Notes under the pieces: model-generated
Seen by the model: the letters and a program-made list of their open reading frames with translations, nothing else
What the model was told of the DNA's origin: nothing
The model's database searches: none
DNA from: Rhodomicrobium sp963764115
GTDB lineage: Bacteria; Pseudomonadota; Alphaproteobacteria; Rhizobiales; Rhodomicrobiaceae
Direction: 5' to 3'
Assembly: GCA_963764115.1 (NCBI GenBank)
Contig: CAVXRT010000024.1
Span: 124,001 to 188,000, forward strand
DNA length: 64,000 nt
Program-made: the position numbers and the translations under genes
Shown: in pieces, positions 42,381 through 54,600 of the stretch
Layout: each line of letters opens with the position of its first letter
How positions within the stretch are numbered: the stretch's first letter is position 1

Positions 42381-42830
42381 TCAACCGTGATCGCGATCGT
42401 CACCCTGATTTTTCGGCGCTGGAAAAGGCTCGGCGAAAGCGTGCTCATCTTCGGTCCAGCGAAGCGTGCCGTCGTAGCGGGTGCCCATCTCGATGCCGAT
42501 TCCCTGGTGGAAAATATCGCCCTCGACTTTCGCGGAGGACTGCAGCATCACGCGGCGGCCGCGGATTGTGCCTTTCACCATGCCCTGCACGACCACTTCC
42601 TGATTGGCGATGATTCCGCCATTCACGCGCCCGTTCGCTGTAACGATCAGCGAGGTGCAGTAAATGTTGCCCTGAATGTCTCCATCGAGAGTGACGCTGC
42701 CCCTGGACGACACATCGCCGATGATTGTCAGATCATTGCTGATGTTCGAATCGACGGTGGAATGCACGCTCTGGGTTGGCGAGATGGCCAGTAAGTTGGA
42801 CGGCTGGGGAAAAGGGAGCGGTGTCGCCAT
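42381..42830 (-). CDS. Bactofilin
   Basis: A 149-residue polymerising cytoskeletal protein with a central beta-helical bactofilin (DUF583) domain of short repeated turns: DLTIIGDVSSRGSVTLDGDIQGNI, LIVTANGRVNGGI, and so on. It has flexible N- and C-terminal tails. Bactofilins help shape stalks, hyphae and septa, which suits a budding or prosthecate lineage (inference). The ATG at 42830 follows GAGG. It is divergent from the CHASE2 gene. Confidence 0.93.
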   Translation of the reverse strand: MATPLPFPQPSNLLAISPTQSVHSTVDSNISNDLTIIGDVSSRGSVTLDGDIQGNIYCTSLIVTANGRVNGGIIANQEVVVQGMVKGTIRGRRVMLQSSAKVEGDIFHQGIGIEMGTRYDGTLRWTEDEHAFAEPFPAPKNQGDDRDHG

Positions 42831-43020
42831 GGCAGACCTCAAAGCGTGACCATACGGTGTTGATCCAGAGCGGGCGCGGCGCGGTGAGGCTGCCGTTCCT
42901 CTTGTCTAGCCGGTCATTCCAGGCAATTGCAAGGCAAAGCGCTGTGTGTTTTGCACAGGCAGATCGCTTCGCAGCGCGTGAAACTTGCGCTTTCCGGCCC
43001 AATCGATAAAAGCGCAAAGC

Positions 43021-44217
43021 ATGAGGGCCGGTCTTTTCTCAAAATGGGGCGCTATTGCAGCGGTCGTCATCCTGGTTGCGGTTGAAGCCGCTGCCGTCAA
43101 TTATCTTGGCCGCAACAACTACCTTCCCGAAGGGTCCGAACACTGGACCGAAGATTGGCTTATTCACTATTTCTCGAAGCGCCTTGATAAGCCCTATCCG
43201 GACATCGCGGTGGTTGTCGTCGACGCGGAGAGCTTGGAAAAGGCGGGCGTTCCGGCGACGGTTCCGGTTGACCGGGGATGGATGGCGAAGCTCATCGCCG
43301 CTGTCTCGGAGCAGGGGCCGGCCGCCATCGGCCTCGATTTCTACTTCACCTCTGCGATCGATCCCGCGAAGGACGAGCAACTCACGGCCGCGATCCGCGA
43401 TGCCAAGACCCCGATCGTCCTTGCCGCGGTGAATGACGAATTTCTGCGGACGGAGAGCCAGCGCGGTTTCCAGCGCGCCTTCATTCAAAGAGTGAACCGG
43501 CCCGCCGGACACATCTATCTCCAGCAGTCGAAGGAGATCTTCACGCTCGGCGACAAGGCGACCCGGGGCGTCGATCACGGCTTCGCCGGAGGCCGTTACA
43601 CCTCGTTTTCGAGCGCTCTCTCGCGCCTGCCTGAGGTGAAGTCCACGTTCGGCCCGCGGAAAATCCCCGGTGGAATACAGCGGATCGACTGGCTTCTTCC
43701 GCCCGAAGACGGCGAGACATTCACCATCATTCCCGCGCATGAAATTCTTGCGCCCGGGCCTGACGCGGATCTCCGCGCGCTCAAGAACAAGGTCGTGCTC
43801 ATCGGACCGGATTTCGCCGGGCTCGATCAGCATAGCGTTCCCTTCTCACTTGGCAGCGAGCAGGACGATTATCCCGGCATCTTTGTGCATGCCCAGGCTC
43901 TCGCCCAAATTCTCGACAAGCGATTTTTCTTCAACTGGAATTCGGAGGGGCAGTTTCTCCTGCTTTTTGTAATCGGGCTTCTGGGCGCCGCGACGGGCTG
44001 GGCCTTTCACAATACGCGCGCCGATCTCATCCTCGGAATCGCCGGCTCTCTTGTGATCATTGCCTTAAGCATACCCTTTTTTATTGTACATGTTCCGCTT
44101 CCGACGGCGTTGGCGATCCTGTCCTGGGCCTTATCCATCTCGATCGCTCAGCGCATCCGTTCATGGCGAGAGAGCTCGCATTCGCTTAAAACCATTTCAG
44201 GGAGCCGGGTGACATGA
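43021..44217 (+). CDS. CHASE2 domain membrane sensor without an output domain
   Basis: About 398 residues: an N-terminal membrane segment (WGAIAAVVILVAVEAAAV), a large periplasmic CHASE2 domain (about 50-310, with DIAVVVVDAESL, GPAAIGLDFYF and KNKVVLIGPDFAGL), and three C-terminal membrane helices (about 318-385). It then ends in a short tail, where CHASE2 proteins usually carry a kinase or cyclase. The ATG at 43021 is chosen. An upstream in-frame start at 42985 is possible. The last bases overlap the next gene (ATGA), so the partner may supply or need this sensor. The ligand is unknown. Confidence 0.85.
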   Translation: MRAGLFSKWGAIAAVVILVAVEAAAVNYLGRNNYLPEGSEHWTEDWLIHYFSKRLDKPYPDIAVVVVDAESLEKAGVPATVPVDRGWMAKLIAAVSEQGPAAIGLDFYFTSAIDPAKDEQLTAAIRDAKTPIVLAAVNDEFLRTESQRGFQRAFIQRVNRPAGHIYLQQSKEIFTLGDKATRGVDHGFAGGRYTSFSSALSRLPEVKSTFGPRKIPGGIQRIDWLLPPEDGETFTIIPAHEILAPGPDADLRALKNKVVLIGPDFAGLDQHSVPFSLGSEQDDYPGIFVHAQALAQILDKRFFFNWNSEGQFLLLFVIGLLGAATGWAFHNTRADLILGIAGSLVIIALSIPFFIVHVPLPTALAILSWALSISIAQRIRSWRESSHSLKTISGSRVT

Positions 44218-44549
44218 AATTTGCAGCCTTTGTTCTTCTCGCTCTGTCAGCTGCGTGCTTGGAAACGAGTGCTGGCCTGGCGCAGCAGGTTGCTTCGCCG
44301 CCGGTTGAACAAGCAGCGCCGGTTGCGGCTGTTCCGCTTCCCGCGTCTCCGCCTGCGCCCGCCGTAGCCGCTCCGCCGGAAGCGCCGAAGCTCGCACCTG
44401 CCCCAGTCCATACGAGGTCGCTGAAGAAGCCCCCCTCTCTCGCCGCCCCAGCTCCCGCGGCTTCGAAACCGGAGCCCGGCACTCCCGATGTCGTCGTCGG
44501 CGGATTGCCCGGCAATGAATCGGCGACCGCCGTCGAAAAACAACCGTAG
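44214..44549 (+). CDS. Proline/alanine-rich exported protein
   Basis: A 111-residue product with a signal peptide (MKFAAFVLLALSAACLETSAG) and a low-complexity mature part of Pro and Ala (SPPAPAVAAPPEAPKLAP). The start overlaps the stop of the CHASE2 gene, so translation is coupled. There is no recognised domain. A periplasmic spacer or cell-wall-associated role is possible, and could be tied to the CHASE2 sensor, but this is inference. Confidence 0.7.
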   Translation: MKFAAFVLLALSAACLETSAGLAQQVASPPVEQAAPVAAVPLPASPPAPAVAAPPEAPKLAPAPVHTRSLKKPPSLAAPAPAASKPEPGTPDVVVGGLPGNESATAVEKQP

Positions 44550-44750
44550 TTCAGTCAAGGCTTAGCTTGCCCTGCATCGCGCCAGATATGCGCCACGGTC
44601 ATGGCGTGCGCCTTTAAGCCGCGCCGCGACTTGTTCAGAAAATTCGGCCAAATGGCCACTTCATTCGCAGATACGCATAGTTAACCATTGCCGCGCGCCA
44701 TGCCTTAATGACATAAAGGGCGTCGGGGATGAGGCGCACGAAGGATAAAA

Positions 44751-46853
44751 ATGCCGAAGCTTAACATCAACGGCAAGGTCATCGAGGTCGAGGACGGGAT
44801 TTCACTGCTGCAAGCTTGCGAAGAGGCGGGGGCAGAGATCCCGCGCTTCTGCTATCACGAGCGCCTGTCCATAGCCGGCAACTGCCGGATGTGCCTCGTC
44901 GAGATCGGCGGCATGCCAAAGCCGATGGCCTCCTGCGCCATGAGTGTCAACGATTTGAGGCCGAACCGTGACGGATCGCCTCCTGTCATCAACACCGACA
45001 CGCCGCTCGTGAAGAAGGCGCGCGAAGGCGTGATGGAATTTCTGCTCATCAATCACCCGCTGGATTGCCCGATCTGCGACCAGGGCGGCGAGTGCGATCT
45101 GCAGGACCAGTCGATGTATTACGGCTTCGACGGGAGCCGCTACAAGGAGAACAAGCGCGCCGTCGAAGAGAAGTATCTCGGGCCGCTCATCAAGACCTTC
45201 ATGACGCGCTGCATTCAATGCACACGCTGCGTCCGCTTCATGACCGAGGTCGCGGGCGTGCGCGAACTTGGCGCCATCGGCCGCGGCGAGGATATGGAGA
45301 TCTCGACCTATCTGGAGCGCGGCCTGCAATCGGAGATGTCGGGCAATATCGTCGATCTCTGCCCGGTCGGCGCGCTGACGTCCAAACCCTATTCGTTCAC
45401 CGCGCGCCCCTGGGAGCTGCGCAAAACCGAGTCCATCGACGTCATGGACGGCCTTGGCTCGAACATCCGCGTGGATAGCCGGGGCCGCGAGGTCTTGAGG
45501 ATTTTGCCGCGCAATAATGACGGCGTGAATGAAGAGTGGATCTCGGACAAGACGCGCGCCGTGGTCGATGGCTTGAAGAAAAAGCGGCTGGACCGCCCCT
45601 ATATGCGGCGCGGCGGCAAGCTTGAGGAAGTCTCCTGGTACGAGGCGTTCAACGAGATCGCGGCGCGGGTCAAGAAAGCCGGTGGCTGGAAAATCGGCGC
45701 GATTGCGGGCGACCTTTGCGCGGTCGAGGAGATGTTCGCGCTGAAGACGCTTCTCGATGAGCTGGGCTCGCCGCATCGGGATTGCCGCCAGCTCGGGGCC
45801 AAGCTGCATCCGAAGCATGGCCGCGCCAGCTATCTTTTCAACGCCACCATCGCCGGTGTCGATGACGCCGACGCGGTGCTCCTGATCGGCACGAATCCTC
45901 GCAAAGAGGCGGCGGTTCTCAATACGCGGCTGAGAAAGGCGTATCTGCATAACCGCGCCCGGTTCGCCCTCATCGGCCCGGAAGCCGACTTAACCTATCC
46001 TTGTGAGTGGCTCGGGAACTCGTCGAAGCTGCTGGACGAGGTTGCGCGCGACGGAAGCCCCTTCCTGAAAGTCCTGAGCGGCGCGGCGCGCCCGCTGATT
46101 ATTGTGGGACAGGCGGCGCTCAATCAGCCCGAGGGCGAGGCGATCCTGTTCAAGGCTGCCGAAATCGCCGCCAAGGTCATGAAGGGCAAAGAGAACGCAG
46201 GCTGGAATCCCCTCAGCATTCTTCATTCCAGCGCAGCGCTTGTTGGTGGGCTCGACATCGGTTTCCTGCCCAGCGTGGGCGGCCTGGATGTTGGCGGAAT
46301 GCTCGAAGGAGCGGCGAGCGGCGATATTGAAGTGCTCTACCTCCTCGGCGCGGATGAATTCGATGTCAGCCGCACCGGCGACGCCTTTGTGATTTATCAA
46401 GGTTCGCATGGCGACAGGGGCGCGCGGCTCGCCGATATCGTCCTGCCGGGAGCCGCCTACACGGAGAAGAACGGAACTTACGTCAACATGGAAGGCCGCG
46501 TTCAGCTCGGCGAGCGGGCCATCTTTCCGCCGGGCGACGCGCGCGAGGATTGGACGATTGTCAGGGCGCTGTCGGAGCATCTCGGCGCCCGGCTGCCCTT
46601 CGACAGTTTGAGAGACCTGCGAACCGCGATATACAAGGCTCATCCGCATCTTGCAGCGGCGGACACGCTCCAACCGGAGAAATTCACGGCGACCCCGCCA
46701 AGAAATCTGCCTCGGCTTCCCGACGAGCCGCTGCCGGAGCTTGTCGAGGACTATTACCAGACGAACCCCATCGCGCGGGCGTCATCCGTCTTGGCCGAGC
46801 TATCGGCTATAAGTCAGGCGACAGAGAACGGGGCGGCCGGCACTCATGGATAA
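44751..46853 (+). CDS. nuoG: NADH-quinone oxidoreductase subunit G
   Basis: Electron-transfer subunit of the complex I peripheral arm. In its 700 residues the N-terminal [2Fe-2S] ligands are C34, C45, C48 and C62. They are followed by the His-Cys3 cluster (HPLDCPICDQGGEC), a [4Fe-4S] site (RCIQCTRCVRF and the later CPVGALTSKPY), and a molybdopterin-oxidoreductase-like C-terminal part. It is the first nuo gene here. nuoA-F, which usually come before it, are absent. It overlaps nuoH by 8 bases. Confidence 0.97.
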   Translation: MPKLNINGKVIEVEDGISLLQACEEAGAEIPRFCYHERLSIAGNCRMCLVEIGGMPKPMASCAMSVNDLRPNRDGSPPVINTDTPLVKKAREGVMEFLLINHPLDCPICDQGGECDLQDQSMYYGFDGSRYKENKRAVEEKYLGPLIKTFMTRCIQCTRCVRFMTEVAGVRELGAIGRGEDMEISTYLERGLQSEMSGNIVDLCPVGALTSKPYSFTARPWELRKTESIDVMDGLGSNIRVDSRGREVLRILPRNNDGVNEEWISDKTRAVVDGLKKKRLDRPYMRRGGKLEEVSWYEAFNEIAARVKKAGGWKIGAIAGDLCAVEEMFALKTLLDELGSPHRDCRQLGAKLHPKHGRASYLFNATIAGVDDADAVLLIGTNPRKEAAVLNTRLRKAYLHNRARFALIGPEADLTYPCEWLGNSSKLLDEVARDGSPFLKVLSGAARPLIIVGQAALNQPEGEAILFKAAEIAAKVMKGKENAGWNPLSILHSSAALVGGLDIGFLPSVGGLDVGGMLEGAASGDIEVLYLLGADEFDVSRTGDAFVIYQGSHGDRGARLADIVLPGAAYTEKNGTYVNMEGRVQLGERAIFPPGDAREDWTIVRALSEHLGARLPFDSLRDLRTAIYKAHPHLAAADTLQPEKFTATPPRNLPRLPDEPLPELVEDYYQTNPIARASSVLAELSAISQATENGAAGTHG

Positions 46854-47877
46854 CTTGAGTATATTCTGGGCCAAGTACGGCTTCCCCACGGCGCTCATCC
46901 TCGGGCAGAGCCTCCTGACGCTCGTCGCGCTGCTCCTGTTTATCGCCTACATTCTTCTCGCCGACCGCAAGATCTGGGCGGCGGTTCAATTGCGGCGCGG
47001 CCCGAACGTGGTCGGCGCGTTCGGGCTCCTCCAATCCTTCGCGGACTTCATCAAGTTCGTGCTGAAGGAACCCATCATCCCGGCAGGCTCGGACAAGTTC
47101 GTGTTTCTGCTGGCGCCGATGGTCACCTCTGTGCTGGCCCTTTCCGCCTGGGCCGTGATCCCGGTGGCGGATGGCTGGGTCGTGTCCGACCTGAACGTGG
47201 GCATCCTCTATATCTTCGCCATTTCGTCGCTCGGCGTGTACGGCATCATCATGGGCGGGTGGGCGTCGAACTCGAAATATCCCTTCCTGGGAGCGCTTCG
47301 CTCGGCGGCGCAGATGGTGTCTTATGAGGTCTCCATCGGCTTCGTGATGATCACCGTGCTTCTCTGCGCGGGTTCACTGAACCTGACGGAGATTGTGAAC
47401 GCTCAGCGCGGCCACTATGGGCTTTTCAACTGGTACTGGTTGCCGCTGTTTCCGATGTTCGTCATATTTTTCATATCGGCGCTGGCGGAAACCAACAGAC
47501 CCCCGTTCGATCTGCCTGAAGCAGAATCCGAGCTGGTCGCGGGCTTCATGGTTGAATATTCGTCGACCCCATATCTCCTGTTTATGCTTGGCGAATATGT
47601 CGCGATCACAGTGATGTGCGCGCTGATAACCATCCTCTTCCTCGGCGGATGGCTTCCGCCCTACGATGTTGCGCCCCTGACATGGGTGCCCGGCATCATC
47701 TGGTTCATCCTCAAATTCTGCTTCGTCTTCTTCATGTTCGCGATGGTGAAGGCGATCGTGCCGCGCTACCGCTACGATCAGCTGATGCGGCTGGGCTGGA
47801 AAGTTTTCCTGCCGACCTCGCTCGCGATGGTGGTGATAGTGGCGGCGGTTCTACAATTCGGAGGCTTGGCGCGCTAG
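46846..47877 (+). CDS. nuoH: NADH-quinone oxidoreductase subunit H
   Basis: Membrane subunit at the quinone site. The 343 residues form about eight helices, with the conserved ADRKIWAAVQLRRGPNVVG, GILYIFAISSLGVYGIIMGGW and ETNRPPFDLPEAESELVAG loops that line the quinone tunnel. Length and motifs are standard. Confidence 0.98.
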   Translation: MDNLSIFWAKYGFPTALILGQSLLTLVALLLFIAYILLADRKIWAAVQLRRGPNVVGAFGLLQSFADFIKFVLKEPIIPAGSDKFVFLLAPMVTSVLALSAWAVIPVADGWVVSDLNVGILYIFAISSLGVYGIIMGGWASNSKYPFLGALRSAAQMVSYEVSIGFVMITVLLCAGSLNLTEIVNAQRGHYGLFNWYWLPLFPMFVIFFISALAETNRPPFDLPEAESELVAGFMVEYSSTPYLLFMLGEYVAITVMCALITILFLGGWLPPYDVAPLTWVPGIIWFILKFCFVFFMFAMVKAIVPRYRYDQLMRLGWKVFLPTSLAMVVIVAAVLQFGGLAR

Positions 47878-47901
47878 CGTTGAAGCTCAAGGAGTGCATG
47901 A

Positions 47902-48393
47902 ATGGGAGGCTTCGGCCAATCTCTTCAATCGGCGGTTCTGAAGGAGTTCGTCGCCGCTTTCTGGCTTGGGATGAAGTATTTCTTCAAGCCGAAGGCGACG
48001 ATCAACTACCCCTTCGAGAAAAACCCCGTGAGCCCGCGTTTCCGCGGAGAGCATGCGCTGCGCCGCTATCCCAACGGGATGGAGCGCTGCATCGCGTGCA
48101 AGCTCTGCGAAGCGATCTGTCCGGCTCAGGCGATCACAATCGAGGCGGGGCCGCGCCGCAATGACGGCACGCGGCGCACGACGCGCTACGACATCGATAT
48201 GGTCAAATGCATCTATTGCGGCTATTGCCAGGAGGCATGCCCGGTGGATGCGATCGTCGAGGGACCGAATTTCGAATTCGCGACCGAGACGCGGGAGGAA
48301 CTGCTTTACGATAAGGAGAAACTGCTGGCGAACGGCGACAGGTGGGAGCGCATTCTCTCCAAGAATATAGAACTCGATGCGCCCTACCGCTAA
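47902..48393 (+). CDS. nuoI: NADH-quinone oxidoreductase subunit I
   Basis: A 163-residue ferredoxin-like subunit with two [4Fe-4S] sites (CIACKLCEAICP and CIYCGYCQEACP) that pass electrons towards quinone. The ribosome-binding site AAGGAG is at 47889-47894. It is followed by a 286-base gap before nuoJ, which is unusual. Confidence 0.98.
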   Translation: MGGFGQSLQSAVLKEFVAAFWLGMKYFFKPKATINYPFEKNPVSPRFRGEHALRRYPNGMERCIACKLCEAICPAQAITIEAGPRRNDGTRRTTRYDIDMVKCIYCGYCQEACPVDAIVEGPNFEFATETREELLYDKEKLLANGDRWERILSKNIELDAPYR

Positions 48394-48679
48394 CCGTCCG
48401 GACAGCCGTCCAACACGATCAGCTTAAAAATCAGTCCATCCGGATTGGCTGCAACGCCCATCCACGAAGGACAAAAGACAAAACGTGCTCGATGCTGACG
48501 AGGGGCAGGGTGGAGCAAGCGCCGGTTCAATCAGGACTGGCATAATAATTCCCCTCGCCGAAACGTTGATCCGAGAGGGAAAAGGGAATCCGGCATTTCC
48601 TCCCTTGAAGAAAGACCGCATGAGGGGTTTCGCGTAAAAGAAAAGCGGCTTACGCCGCGCAATAAGAGATCGGCCGCGC
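48394..48679. other. Spacer inside the nuo operon
   Basis: 286 bases between nuoI and nuoJ, which normally abut. I see no convincing gene. A small hairpin GCGGC-ttac-GCCGC is near 48651-48664. The largest open frame (on -) has no recognisable features. Confidence 0.5.
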
Positions 48680-49282
48680 ATGACAATTGCTGGGTTCTTC
48701 TTCTACCTGTTTTCAATCGTGCTCCTCGGGTCGGGCGCGATGGTCATTACCGCGCGCAATCCGGTTCACTCCGTGCTTTTCCTGATCCTGGCCTTCTTCA
48801 ATGCGGCCGGGCTTTTTGTGCTGCTGGGCGCAGAGTTCCTGGCGATGATCCTCGTGATCGTCTATGTCGGCGCGGTCGCGGTCCTTTTCCTCTTCGTGGT
48901 GATGACCCTCGACGTTGATTTTTCGCAGCTGCGCGCCGGGACGAGGCGCTATCTGGCCATGGGCCTTGGGATCGGCCTTATTCTGCTTGCGGAACTCGTT
49001 CTCATGGTGGGCACCTTCGCCGTGGCGCCTGGCGCCATCCAACCCATCCCTCCGGAGCAGGTGACAAACACAGCCGCCATCGGGCGCGTCCTCTATACGA
49101 AATATGTCTACTTCTTCGAGCTTTCCGGGGGCGTACTGCTCGTCGCCATGATCGGAACGATCGTGCTGACGCTCCGGCATCGGGTCGGCGCCAAGCGGCA
49201 GGACGTCGCCGAGCAGGTTGGCCGGCGTCGGCAGGATGCAATTGAAGTGGTTAAAGTCCAAACAGGGAAGGGGATTTCCTGA
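48680..49282 (+). CDS. nuoJ: NADH-quinone oxidoreductase subunit J
   Basis: A 200-residue membrane subunit of five helices with the pi-bulge region GAEFLAMILVIVYVGAVAVL and FLFVVMTL. It lies in the same run as nuoK, 5 bases apart. Confidence 0.96.
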   Translation: MTIAGFFFYLFSIVLLGSGAMVITARNPVHSVLFLILAFFNAAGLFVLLGAEFLAMILVIVYVGAVAVLFLFVVMTLDVDFSQLRAGTRRYLAMGLGIGLILLAELVLMVGTFAVAPGAIQPIPPEQVTNTAAIGRVLYTKYVYFFELSGGVLLVAMIGTIVLTLRHRVGAKRQDVAEQVGRRRQDAIEVVKVQTGKGIS

Positions 49283-49287
49283 CCGCC

Positions 49288-49629
49288 ATGCCAAATACCA
49301 TCTCTCCCATCGAGGTAGCGACCGGCATCGCGCTCCACCAATATCTGACGGTGGCGGCGATCCTGTTCACGCTTGGCGCGTTTGGCATTTTCCTCAACCG
49401 CAAGAACGTCATCATCATCCTGATGTCGATCGAGTTGATGCTGCTGGCCGTGAACATCAACCTCGTGTCCTTCTCGGCGTACCTGAACGACATCACAGGG
49501 CAGATTTACGCGCTGATCGTGCTGAACGTCGCAGCGGCCGAGGCCGCCATCGGGCTCGCCATCATCGTGATCTACTTCCGGAACCGCGGCTCCATCGCCG
49601 TTGACGACATCAACTCGATGAGAGGGTGA
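49288..49629 (+). CDS. nuoK: NADH-quinone oxidoreductase subunit K
   Basis: A 113-residue three-helix membrane subunit. Its two buried Glu are in SIELMLLAVN and AAAEAAIGLAI, part of the proton path. It has about ten extra N-terminal residues compared with the common form. Confidence 0.96.
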   Translation: MPNTISPIEVATGIALHQYLTVAAILFTLGAFGIFLNRKNVIIILMSIELMLLAVNINLVSFSAYLNDITGQIYALIVLNVAAAEAAIGLAIIVIYFRNRGSIAVDDINSMRG

Positions 49630-49638
49630 GGCGCGCCA

Positions 49639-51581
<1,943 letters not shown>

Positions 51582-51585
<4 letters not shown>

Positions 51586-53111
51586 AAGATTGGCCCATCC
51601 TCACCACGATCATCCTTCTTCCTATCGTGGGCGCCGTATTTCTCGCCATTCTCAAGGGCAACGACGAAGCCGCGGACAGAAACGCGCGCTGGATCGCGCT
51701 TTGGACAACGCTCGTGACCTTCGCGGTCTCGATGGTTCTTCTCGTCCAATTCGACCCAACGAATAGCGGTTTTCAATTCGTCGAGCATCACCCCTGGCTT
51801 AGCAACACCATCACCTATTACGTAGGCGTTGACGGCCTTTCCTTGCCCTTTGTGATCCTCACCACGTTTCTTTTGCCAGTCTCGATCCTTGCGAGTTGGA
51901 CCTCCATCACCGAGCGCGTGAAAGAGTACATGATCGCGTTTCTCCTGCTTGAAACGCTCATGGTCGGCGTGTTCGTTTCGCTTGACCTCGTGCTCTTTTA
52001 TCTTTTCTTCGAGGGTGGCCTGATCCCGATGTTCCTCATCATCGGCGTATGGGGCGGCCCGCGGCGCGTCTATGCGAGCTTCAAGTTTTTCCTCTACACT
52101 CTGCTTGGCTCGCTTCTGATGTTGCTGGCGATCCTCGCGATGTACGGACAGGCGGGCACGACCGAGATTCCAACGCTCCTCAAGTATCATTTTGATCCCA
52201 GCCTTCAGACTTGGCTTTGGTTTGCCTTCCTTGCGTCGTTCGCCGTGAAGCTTCCGATGTGGCCGGTTCATACCTGGCTTCCTGACGCGCACGTTGAAGC
52301 GCCAACGGCGGGGTCCGTCATCCTGGCCGCGATCCTTCTGAAGATGGGTGGTTACGGGTTCCTGCAATTCTCGCTGCCTATGTTTCCGGACGCGTCCTTG
52401 GCATACGCCCCGCTCATGTTCACGCTCGGCGTGGCTGCGATCCTATACACCTCGCTCGTGGCGTTCGCGCAGAAGGATATGAAGAAGCTGATCGCCTATT
52501 CATCTGTGGCGCATATGGGCTTCGTTACGCTCGGCGTTTTCTCGGGTACGTTCCAGGGCGCTCAAGGCGCCGTGTTCCAGATGGTCAGCCACGGCATCGT
52601 GTCCGGCGCGCTCTTCCTTTCGGTCGGCGTCATCTACGACCGCATGCACACGCGCGAAATCGCGGCTTATGGCGGGCTCGCCGACCGGATGCCGATCTAT
52701 GCCTTCGTCTTCATGGTCTTCACCATGGCCAATGTCGGGCTGCCGGGCACCAGCGGCTTCATCGGGGAATTTCTGTCGCTGCTTGGCACGTTCCGCGTGA
52801 ACAGCGTCGTCGCGTTCTTCGCGACCTTCGGGATCATTCTCTCGGCGCTGTATGCGCTGACGCTTTACTGGCGCATCATGTTCGGGAAGCTGGAGAAGCC
52901 TTCACTCGCCAAAATCGCCGACATGAATCCGCGCGAGATCGCGATCATGGCGCCGCTCGTCATTTTGACGATTGTGCTCGGTTTTTACCCGAAGCCGGTC
53001 CTCGACATGACCTCAGGCGCTGTGAGGGCGATGATCGCGCCCTACGAGAAGCTCATGGTTGCGCAAACGAACGAGGGCGGAACGCGCGTTCTCGCCAAGC
53101 TTGAGAAATAG
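51582..53111 (+). CDS. nuoM: NADH-quinone oxidoreductase subunit M
   Basis: A 509-residue antiporter-like subunit with LPMWPVHTWLPDAHVEAPTAGSVILA and KKLIAYSSVAHMGFV. The frame is open far upstream, but the ATG at 51582, overlapping the nuoL stop, gives the family N-terminus (MKDWPILTT). Confidence 0.98.
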
Positions 53112-53120
53112 GCGGTATCG

Positions 53121-54596
53121 ATGCTCCTCGACACGTACTCTAAGGCTACGACGGTGCTCTCCTATTACGCGCCGATCTTTCCTGAACTGTTCATCGTCCT
53201 GGCCTCCTTCGTCTTGCTTATGTGGGGCGTCTATCATCGGCGTGAGACCGGCTTCATCATCAGCGTCGTGTCGATCCTCGTGCTTCTCTGCTCGGCGATC
53301 CTGATCGCCCGCCATCCGCCGGTGTCTCAGGAACTCTTCAACGGCGCTTTCGTGGATGACCGTTTCGCGCGGTTTATGAAAATCCTGACGCTAGTTGGAT
53401 CGGCTTTTACTATCATCCTGTCCTTCGACTATATGCGGCGCGAACGCATCCTGCGGTTTGAATACCCAATTCTCATCCTGCTCTCGACCGTTGGAATGAT
53501 GCTGACCATTTCAGCGAATGATCTGATCTCGCTCTACCTTGCGCTCGAATTCCAGAGCCTCGCGCTTTATGTCGTCGCGTCCTTCCATCGCGATAATTTG
53601 CGCTCGACAGAGGCGGGCCTGAAATATTTCGTGCTCGGCGTGCTTTCTTCGGGGCTTCTTCTTTACGGCTCCTCCCTCGTCTACGGCTACACCGGCGCAA
53701 CGGCCTTTGCCCGCATCGCGGAGGCGGTGCAATCGCATGGCGCATCCATTGGCTTCATCTTCGGGCTTGTCTTCATCCTGGCCGGACTGGCTTTCAAGAT
53801 TTCCGCGGTGCCCTTCCATATGTGGACGCCCGACGTTTATGAGGGCGCGCCAACCCCGGTCACGGTTTACTTTGCGTCCGCCGCGAAAATGGCGGCGATG
53901 GCCATGGTCATTCGCGTCATCCTCGGGGCGTTCCCGAGTGCGGCGGAGCAATGGCAGCAGATCGTGATTGCGATTTCCATCGGCTCCATGGCGCTCGGCG
54001 CCTTTGCCGCAATCGGCCAGACGAACATCAAGCGCCTCCTTGGTTACTCTTCCATCGGCCATGTGGGCTATGCGTTGATCGGTCTGGCGGCCGCAACGCC
54101 CACCGGAGCCGGAGCGGAAGGCATATCGAGCGTTCTGATCTATCTCGCGATCTACCTCGCGATGACGGTTGGGGCGTTTGCCTGCGTTCTTGCCATGCGC
54201 CAGGGCTCCGTCATGAGCGAGGCGATCCAGGATCTCGCGGGCATTTCGAAGGAGCAGCCGCTCTACGCATTCCTGTTCGCGATGCTTCTGTTTTCGCTGG
54301 CGGGAATACCGCCGCTCGCCGGCTTCTTCGCGAAATTCTACGTGTTCAACGCCGCCATCCAGGCTCACCTGTATTGGCTCGCTGTGATCGGCGTGGTTCT
54401 ATCCGTAGTCGGAGCTTATTATTATCTGCGCATTGTGAAGCTCATGTACTTCGACGAGCCAGGGACCAGTTTTGACCCGATGCCGTCGACAGTGCAGCTG
54501 ACTCTTGCGGTCACGGCCGGGTTTGCGATCCTGTTTTTTGTCTATCCGAGTCCGCTTAAGGCCGCCGCCGACGCCGCCTCGCGCTCTTTGTTCTGA
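53121..54596 (+). CDS. nuoN: NADH-quinone oxidoreductase subunit N
   Basis: A 491-residue antiporter-like subunit with SANDLISLYLALEFQSLALYV, KISAVPFHMWTPDVYEGAPTPVT and KRLLGYSSIGHVGYAL. It is the last nuo gene, and birA follows after four bases. Confidence 0.98.
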   Translation: MLLDTYSKATTVLSYYAPIFPELFIVLASFVLLMWGVYHRRETGFIISVVSILVLLCSAILIARHPPVSQELFNGAFVDDRFARFMKILTLVGSAFTIILSFDYMRRERILRFEYPILILLSTVGMMLTISANDLISLYLALEFQSLALYVVASFHRDNLRSTEAGLKYFVLGVLSSGLLLYGSSLVYGYTGATAFARIAEAVQSHGASIGFIFGLVFILAGLAFKISAVPFHMWTPDVYEGAPTPVTVYFASAAKMAAMAMVIRVILGAFPSAAEQWQQIVIAISIGSMALGAFAAIGQTNIKRLLGYSSIGHVGYALIGLAAATPTGAGAEGISSVLIYLAIYLAMTVGAFACVLAMRQGSVMSEAIQDLAGISKEQPLYAFLFAMLLFSLAGIPPLAGFFAKFYVFNAAIQAHLYWLAVIGVVLSVVGAYYYLRIVKLMYFDEPGTSFDPMPSTVQLTLAVTAGFAILFFVYPSPLKAAADAASRSLF

Positions 54597-54600
54597 GGCC

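Noticed and set aside
48424..48681. 85-residue minus-strand open frame in the nuoI-nuoJ spacer
   Set aside because: Low similarity to anything I know, no ribosome-binding site, and opposite to the operon.
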